Shown: piece by piece, positions 57,729-64,000 of the stretch
Layout of the letters: each line of letters starts with the position of its first letter
Numbering within the stretch: the stretch's first letter is position 1
Assembly: GCA_001632425.1 (NCBI GenBank)
Contig: KV425629.1
Location: forward strand, 41,216-105,215
Direction: 5' to 3'
Length of the DNA stretch: 64,000 nt
From: Neolentinus lepideus HHB14362 ss-1
Taxonomy: Eukaryota > Basidiomycota > Agaricomycetes > Gloeophyllales > Gloeophyllaceae
Translations under genes and position numbers: made by a program
Notes under the pieces: generated by a model
Database searches by the model: none
What the model saw: only the letters and a program-made list of their open reading frames with translations
Told to the model about the DNA's origin: nothing

Positions 57729-59436
57729 GATGATGAGGGAAGTTTATTAAAAATGGAACGCTGGATCGGCTGTAGGATGTATTATATCCTAGTAAACAAC
57801 CATATCATTCTCTGACCTCTGTTTTTATGCTCGCTGCGCTGTCGATCTGGCGATTGAGAAAAACCAGGTCCGGCAGCGGCTGAGCGAACATGACAGCTGT
57901 TGTAGGTAGTGTAAATGAAGAAGAGTGATCGATCCGAGCTATGAGATCATCTTGGCACCGGAACAGTCCAGACGAAAGCAGACTCCTTCCATAGCCAAAG
58001 CCGGTCTGTGATCACTTACCAGAAGTACACCAGGAGTGTATCCTGGAGTCAACTGCACGAGTACAGTGAAATACAACCTTCATGACTGATTGACCAATGG
58101 TCATCGTCGATAGCAAACATCTCCTTCGGAAGAATCAGAGTCTGAGTTCGACCAGTGGTGCATATGAGCAACGCCAACCACCCTGCTCACGTCCGAGGCG
58201 TGTTTGCTGATGTCTGTGATAGCGAGAGAGGTCACGTCGGCCACCAAGTCGGTCGCAAGAAACGTATATGAGCATACGTCAAACTCGGAAGAAAAAAAAA
58301 TGAGCATACGTCATGGCACACGCAGAGGAAGCACGGACTTTGAGAGTTTCGCTAGACGTTTTATCTGCACGGTCAGTACATTCCAAAGATGAATCCGACG
58401 TACTGGAGATTCAGTGTGATCGAAATTGCGGCGAGCCGCCGGCGGAGCGCCGATAGATGCCCGTAAAGGCATTCGGCAGTGGTCTAAAATCCGTATCATC
58501 ACAGGCGTGTTCCATTAAATTGCGCTTTCAAACTTGAGTCCTTGAACGCGGATAGGGTTTTGTTTCTGTAGGATTGACTCCGGCAGATGGTGGGACCATA
58601 TCGAACGACAAAGTCCAGATCGAGACACTGAAGAGACGAAAGATTGGTCAAGACCTCAGCAGAGGGCAGGAAGAGTGTTCATAAGTATGACCGAGCAAGG
58701 ATATTCTCAAATGTTCCAAGTGTAATGCATGAGATATGTCGTCCAGTAGGAAGAGGAAGAGCCCGCAGGACCGTTCATGTCCACCGACAAGGACCCTACC
58801 AGCAGAAGAGCAACCAGAGGACCTTGTTGGCACCTCTGCCACATTGTGCGCAGAAGGATATGTGAGTAAAGGCATCTTGACTTTCTGTGACTTGCTGTCT
58901 TTTTGGGGTCTTATGCAGTCTTTGGGCTCCTCGATACAAGCTAAAATAAGCCAAGCTCTAGGCGCTTCTCGGCCAAGAAATCGTCTTGATACCGTCTGAG
59001 AGCTCCAAGTAACAGGGAGGTTGACATGTTCCCAGCGCCATGAATCGATCTGACGTTTTCCTGATGCAAAGGCCATGCCCCGAGTTTCAGTGACTAAAGA
59101 TTGAATGCGCGATATATTGTTACATACGAACAGTCAATATATAGACAACCACGGAGATTTCAGGGTCCAAGATTGACGTTATTCGTCTTGCGCGATGAGG
59201 CCCGAGACAACACGAGATTGAATTACTCCTTGATATACATGAGACATGGATCTGACCTTGTCTACACCTATCGGAAGCTGGCATTTTTCTGGCTCGCGAC
59301 GAAATCCTGCAGCTATATCAGAAACAACATCAGAACCGAGCAACTTGGCCAATCTGTGTACCAGTGCAAGGATCGGAGTGTGCAGGATATCCCTTGTTTG
59401 CGTAGAGTCTCTGTTCGTATTTCTGTTCATTTTCAG
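57729..59436. other. Intergenic or unassigned, no supported gene
   Basis: About 1.7 kb. GAGCATACGTCA occurs twice near 58,270 and 58,302. An open frame near 58,736-58,858 (MSSSRKRKSPQDRS) ends at a possible donor but cannot be linked to other exons. The stretch may contain 5' exons of the damaged gene that follows. Confidence 0.3.
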
Positions 59437-60184
59437 GTAAGGAAGTGTGGATACCGGGCCATGAGGGAGGATCCAACATGGTACCCGACGGCCGGATTAG
59501 ACATAGTTGTGGCACCACGGCAGTTTGCGAATGTCCTTTCTGATCATGACTCGGACAAGAGCCTCTAGAAGTTATCTGTTCCACTGGATAGAAACGATTT
59601 TAGGGCTCCGGTAGGTGCTAGGATGCGACGTCATCAGTTCAAGGACACTGGAATTGAAGCTGTCAGGAAATGCGTTCATGAAGCGAGGACTCTTGGAAGG
59701 AAGGAATGGAAGTGCGATGGCTACCACGTATTATCAAGATTCGTGGTATTGATGGAATGGGGACACCCCGTGAAGTATGGGTTCCACAACATGTATACGG
59801 AATAAGCATGTCTCCGTGTGTTGTTAGGTTAAGTGCCTCTGTACAACGCCACCCGTGATAACCGTCCGGAGACTCAGCAGTGAGTGCCCTCGATATCTCG
59901 TTTTGTTCTGATCTTATTTACATAGAGATATGGAGACGGTGTTAACGGCATGGAAGCCAAAGGTTAATCGCCGAGAATTTTTCCCGGATGGCGCGGGTAA
60001 GGTGGAGCCCGTTGATCAAGACCTTCAGGTACTTAGGAGTAAAGATTTTCTCTCTCTCCGAGTCGTACGAAGGTTGATGAATATAGTCTTCCCTTCCTCA
60101 CAGGGTCCAGGATATGATCAGTATACGAATGCTTTCAATGTAACTGTATTCGGTTTCTGCAACGAGTTCTTGGAGCTATGGTGA
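59437..60184 (+). CDS. Spliced gene of unknown function, probably damaged
   Basis: An acceptor-like TTTTCAG precedes an open frame 59437-59805 that is broken by one TAG (59566-59568) and then continues in the same frame (LSVPLDRNDFRAPVG, DTGIEAVRKCVHEARTLG, YHVLSRFVVLMEWGHPVKYG). Downstream exons about 59834-59879, 59926-60028 and 60104-60184 have clean GT-AG borders and join in phase: PLYNATRDNRPETQQDME, TAWKPKVNRREFFPDGAG, then GYDQYTNAFNVTVFGFCNEF and a TGA. The link between 59805 and 59834 is unclear. I do not recognise the family. The TAG could be a pseudogene lesion, or the end of a missed intron, since CTCTAG is a good acceptor. Confidence 0.35.
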
Positions 60185-60390
60185 AGTTGTCGGACCACTC
60201 AGCCAACCCACCCGTTTCCCTATCAATTGACAATCTCCCAACTGAAACTTGACATCTATTAGTTCAGATAGGATACTGCCGAGGTAGTAACGTCATACAA
60301 GCTGCTGGCGGGACCTGATCCATATTAACGGAATCTTCAATAGCCATTTAAAACACAGCCCATTCGAGACCAACTCGCCATCCTTCCTCA

Positions 60391-61770
60391 ATGGACACGG
60401 AGTACAAGAACACCACCATTACCGCGCACTCCTCACTCCTGGTTGGGATCGAGGCGAGACGCACATTCTCGAGCCTTCGTCATCTTTTCTTACCAACAAT
60501 ATGCCTCGCATTCATTGTCTCCATCAAGCCCGGTCCTTTTATGAGACTTACGACCTCCATCATTTATACCGCCTTCACCTTAGATGCGCTTACTCTGACT
60601 ACGGGCGACCCTCGGCGAGACTTCTCCATGGGTACCGCTATGACTAGCAATCTCGCTACAGCCATTCATCTACTATGGATGTCAGACCCTGTTCGCGACT
60701 TTCGCCACGGAAAGGTCAATATTAATCTTGGAACTCTTCCTACCTCGAAGCGTTGGTACTGGATGCTTTGTGTTCTGTATTCGCCACGAGGTATCGGGTG
60801 GAATTATCAGGTCATTACTGCTCATCCTTAGTTATGCCGGGTATTGTTGCTGAGTGCTTCACATCAAACATCTCGTCGGCAGGTCGCGAACGTCCCCTTG
60901 CCACCGTGCCAATCGCGCTGGCAATTCGTACTGCGACAAGTCGGACGCGCCCTCGGCATGTTCCTGCTGGTCGACATTGCGCAGACATACATGCGATCCA
61001 ACTCAGCATTCACCAATCCCACACCCAACAACTCGCCTTTCACATCTCAAGGCTACTTACTCCGTTGCATCAATATTATTGCATGGCTAACAACTAGCCA
61101 CGGTACGCTGAATATGAATTACACTTTGTTGTCGGCAGTCTTTGTCGCAATAGGCTTGTCAGAACCAAAGGACTGGCCAGACCTTTTTGGATCCTGGACT
61201 GAGTCTTACACGGTCAGACGCTACTGGGGGTGAGACAATTCCCTTATCTACATTTTCCAGGACTGATTGGACTACCGTAGGCGGACATGGCACCAATTGA
61301 TGCGCCGGGTGGGTCTTTCATATTGTGTCCTATTGCACCGTGCAGTCTTAACCTCGCCTTAGTACACCTCTTCAATTGGGAGGCACTGCGCTCAATCACT
61401 TCGGTTCAAGAGGGGCACAAAGTGGTCTTCATACACCCAGCTCTATGTTGGCTTCATCGTGTCGGGCCTCGTCCACATGGGCGGGGACTGCATGGTCGGT
61501 GGACAGTATATCGGTTCAACCTTCCCGTTCTTCATTGCGCAGGCTGTTATAATCACTGTCGAGGACATGGTGATCAGGATGGGAAAGAGGGTCGGCATAC
61601 GAGTTCCGCAGCTGATGGGATACCTCTGGGTATTTGCGTGGTTCATGTTGTCGAGAGCCTGGTACATACAGTGGGCCGTGGATGCGGGTATGGGGAAGAA
61701 GCAGCCATTCACGTTCTCAATGGTGCAACCGTTACTGCATGTTATTGAACATGGGCGTGCGTTTGTATAA
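60391..61770 (+). CDS. Wax-synthase-like membrane-bound O-acyltransferase (MBOAT)
   Basis: Four exons, 60391-60810, 60883-61229, 61281-61308 and 61363-61770, give 400 residues. Family marks are the N-terminal hydrophobic helices (LFLPTICLAFIVS), GIGWN, FGSWTESYTVRRYWGRTWHQ (split by two introns), KRGTKWSSYTQLYVGFIVSG, the catalytic-histidine region LVHMGGDCM, and late helices FFIAQAVIITVEDMVIR and LMGYLWVFAWFMLSRAW. About eight membrane segments are expected. In fungi such wax-synthase-domain proteins acetylate or acylate terpenoid and trichothecene-type products or sterols; the substrate here cannot be read from sequence, and no terpene synthase or P450 lies nearby. The third exon is only 28 nt. 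Confidence 0.85.
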
Positions 61771-62085
61771 AACTTTAGATCCCAGATAGTGGGTGATTTC
61801 TCATTCGCGTCATGTACCAACTGTTGTCTATAACTCTGTTACTCCGGTGATCCGGCCCGGGCTGCGGCAAGGATAAAAGCCTGATTCCTCACGAGATTAA
61901 AACTAGGGTTCGGGGAAATTGGGACGTGTAAATTACCTCGGTTATTTAACACCTGTAATTTACAGGAAATTTACCGGTAATTTTGGTCAGGCCCAAATGA
62001 AGGGCGTAAATTTGGGTTAATTTGGGAATACTGGTCTGGGACGGACACAAGCTTACAAGACAATGATTCAGGGTGCATAGTAGCT

Positions 62086-63005
62086 ATGACGGATCTCTTT
62101 TTAATGGCTCTAAAGTATAATACACACCTCGGTCCACCTGCATGGTATGAGGAGACTATGGTAGCTGCACCACGTGTGTCTTTGAGTGGTGCGTTGCAAA
62201 TTTCACTGTCCTCTCCTGCAAGTTCACCGATCATGGTCGAGAACCACTATAAACACAACATAGCTCTCTTGCATGTATATCTTCAGAATTTACCTGATGC
62301 TGTCCCTTTTCATCAACCCAATGACTCTCTTTATGGATTTCATAGTTTTGCACCAGACGAGACATGGCTATGTGAAGAAGATCTCGAAATGGCTGTGAAC
62401 CAGCAACTCGAAGTTAAATGGGGACCATGCACCGAGATCGCGCCAATCTGAGAATGCGGACGTGGTATTGAGGCTGTTGTCGACATATTGGCGCAGTACC
62501 TCGGAGCATTGCCTGACTTGGTCTTGCTCCATAAATGGCTTGAAGACATCACCACTTCTACGAAGCTCACTTATGAGATCCACGGAAAGCAAGTGAGTCC
62601 GAGTTCAATCCTCAAATGCAAAGTACCTGCTCACCATCTCCGTAGTTGCCAGACATAGATGAAATGAACATTGATCAAGCCAAAGAAGACCACAAGGATG
62701 AAGCAGCTAAGATGAATGAGTCCCATACGAGCATAGTCCAGCCAGGCCCCAAACCAAAGAAGCTAGAAAGCCACATACCAACAGACTTCACCGACCCGGA
62801 GTGGACCGATCTACCTGAAGAACAAGATGGAAGACAAGCGGGCGCCAAGCTTCATCCACTGTTAGCATCAGTCTCGAAGATCTGTGTTCATAGTAACAGC
62901 TCGGGGGATAAGAAATACGTACGTTGTGTTGGGAGTCGAGTGTGTCACAAGAAATGGAGCTATCCCCGTAACCGGACCAAAATCACCGGTGCCGGGACAT
63001 GCTAG
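62086..63005 (+). pseudogene. Spliced ORF inside the hAT element, one in-frame stop
   Basis: From the ATG at 62086 the frame runs to 62592, with a single TGA at 62449-62451. A clean 53-nt intron follows (donor GTGAGT at 62593, acceptor CCGTAG to 62645), and the same frame continues to the TAG at 63003-63005. Readable parts are GPPAWYEETMVAAP, IEAVVDILAQYLGALPDLVL and a charged, Lys/Glu-rich stretch. A Cys/His-containing end (VRCVGSRVCHKKWSYPRNR) could be the start of a BED-type zinc finger as in hAT transposases. Alternatively this is a captured host gene fragment. I cannot decide between these from sequence alone. Confidence 0.45.
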
Positions 63006-63123
63006 CAAGGTAACAAAGGATACTCATGCTGTTACGGTGGAACAACCACTCCGTTGGGACGTGTGGTACAGCTTGCCAGCCTGTAATTTACATGTAAAAT
63101 AGCCCTATTTTACCGGTTAATTA

Positions 63124-63163
63124 GCGTTAATTAACGCGGTCCGCTCCGGGGCTCCGCCCCGGA
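63124..63163. repeat. Palindrome and GC-rich hairpin inside the hAT 3' part
   Basis: GCGTTAATTAACGC at 63124-63137 is a perfect 14-bp palindrome. Directly after it TCCGGGGC (63145-63152) and GCCCCGGA (63156-63163) form a hairpin with a 3-nt loop, about 90 bp from the right terminal repeat. Confidence 0.7.
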
Positions 63164-63453
63164 CCCCGTTGGTAAATAACAGTAAATTACACCCGTTAAT
63201 TAGGCCTACGGCCTGTCAGCTGGTAAATTTCAGTGGTCAATTAGGTCCCGTCCCAATTTCCCCGAACCCTAATTAAAACGCGTCTCGACGCATCTTACTA
63301 TTTGCCCGACGCGTCCAATTAATATTGTGAGAAAGGAGGGGTAAGCTTCAGATGTTCAAGTTGGATGCCTGCTTCGGCGAGTAGAAGAATTACCGGTTCG
63401 CTAATGATCACTACTAGTATTCAGCTAACACTTGACTTCTGTTCCGTCCGGCA

Positions 63454-64000
63454 ATGCATCCGCTCATTTACCAGGACGATGTTCTACGTCAAGTTTTCGG
63501 ACAGCTCGCCGATGAGCTCGATGAAGAAATAGTGAAGCCTAGAATCGCGGGGTTACGTGGCACTATGCGCAATGCCGCTCTCACTTGTCACAGTTTTCAT
63601 GAGCCGGCTCTCGATGCGCTATGGAGAACGCTCGATTCACTCTATCCTTTATTCAACCTGATTCCATCTCTGCGCACTGTCAAAGGTAGACTTGTACGTG
63701 GATCTTATCTAATGCATACAAAATGTAGCTTACTAATGTACCAGATAATCGACCGAACACTGGCAGATAATGACTTGCAACGATACCGGTTACATTCGTG
63801 TCGCGTCCGAAAGCTCCGTTATGAGTCTTCTTGGCGTAATCCGAATCGGATTCTTCCCATCTCGTATACAAGACTATTTCGTAGCCTGGGAGCTCCACTT
63901 GTGCCTTCTCTCCAAGTCCTGGACTGGAAAGCCCATGATTTTGGACTACAACTACCGACGCTAATCACTCCGACACTCGTGGATGTCGATATCGGCCTCC
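63454..64000 (+). CDS. F-box-like protein, 5' part, runs off the window
   Basis: From the ATG at 63454: MHPLIYQDDVLRQVFGQLAD, an insert, then the F-box hallmark AALTCHSFHEPALDALWRTL and SLYPLFNLIPSLRTVKG. A probable intron starts at 63686 (GTAGAC) and may end at 63766 (TGGCAG), which keeps the frame (DNDLQRYRLHSCRVRKLRY). The frame is also open straight through, so retention cannot be excluded. The C-terminal side (LPTLITPTLVDVDIG) begins a leucine-rich region. Mushrooms have very large families of such F-box proteins, thought to choose substrates for SCF ubiquitin ligases. The promoter is squeezed to about 170 bp by the hAT insertion. Confidence 0.65.
   Translation, partial: MHPLIYQDDVLRQVFGQLADELDEEIVKPRIAGLRGTMRNAALTCHSFHEPALDALWRTLDSLYPLFNLIPSLRTVKGRLVRGSYLMHTKCSLLMYQIIDRTLADNDLQRYRLHSCRVRKLRYESSWRNPNRILPISYTRLFRSLGAPLVPSLQVLDWKAHDFGLQLPTLITPTLVDVDIGL

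Larger units (their letters stand above)
61896..63279. mobile_element. Non-autonomous hAT-type DNA transposon with target duplication
   Basis: The element runs 61904-63271 (1,368 bp). Its ends, 61904-61926 and 63249-63271, are perfect 23-bp inverted repeats beginning TAGGGTTCGGGGAAATT. ATTAAAAC stands directly outside on both sides (61896-61903 and 63272-63279), an 8-bp target duplication as made by hAT transposases. The next 60-150 bp inside each end carry many short GTAAATT/AATTTAC motifs, like the subterminal binding sites of hAT elements. No DDE or hATC region is present, so it is non-autonomous. Identical ends and target copies argue for recent insertion. It sits between the MBOAT and F-box genes. 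Confidence 0.9.

Overview
The window is nuclear DNA of a filamentous basidiomycete, most likely an Agaricomycete. Three things point there. Nearly every gene is cut by many short introns (45-75 nt, donors of the GTRNGT type, CTRAY-like branch sites, AG acceptors). The gene set is typically fungal: a TEY MAP kinase, Tup1, an Lee1-like CCCH protein, RTA1-like proteins and DUF2855. The repeats (copia, hAT, decayed TKL-like and APH-like kinases, a RecQ-like helicase) are those common in Agaricomycetes. All gene models were built by hand from splice sites, reading phase and remembered family sequence. No database search was possible.

Layout. 1-10,100 is a repeat island: a deleted copia element and LTR, a decayed spliced gene, tandem repeats and a broken RecQ-like helicase. 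10,110-27,841 is a dense conserved block: MAP kinase (-), CCCH zinc-finger protein (+), NOC4 (+), eIF2alpha (-), mitochondrial mL41 (-), TSR3 (+), TUP1 (+) and a secreted RNase T2 (-). 28,700-37,750 holds three RTA1-like genes (a pseudogene and an intact gene in a tandem duplication, and an intact inverted paralogue) around a YVH1-type phosphatase. 39,562-40,919 is a DNAJC17/Cwf23-type J-protein. 41,700-49,740 is a second CpG-poor repeat island with an APH-like pseudogene and a TKL-like kinase pseudogene. 50,555-61,770 is genic again: DUF2855 (-), RPC19/AC19 (-), a small hypothetical gene (+), L-fuconate dehydratase-like enzyme (+), a damaged spliced gene of unknown function (+) and a wax-synthase-like MBOAT enzyme (+). 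61,904-63,271 is a complete non-autonomous hAT transposon with perfect 23-bp terminal inverted repeats and an 8-bp target duplication. An F-box-like gene runs off the right edge.

How the genes relate. Four neighbouring genes (NOC4, eIF2alpha, mL41, TSR3) all serve ribosome assembly or translation, and mL41 and TSR3 share a 163-bp divergent promoter. The MAP kinase and the CCCH gene share a 321-bp divergent promoter with three CACGTG sites in 31 bp. TUP1 and RNase T2 are convergent, as are YVH1 and the third RTA1 gene. No operon-like or metabolic cluster is evident.

Most notable: the hAT element and the spliced ORF inside it; three GC-AG introns, two supported by comparison of paralogues; a 746-nt ORF-bearing intron in RPC19; a low-complexity insert of about 59 residues in eIF2alpha; the RTA1 duplication with one decaying copy; and minisatellites inside an RNase T2 intron and around its stop codon.
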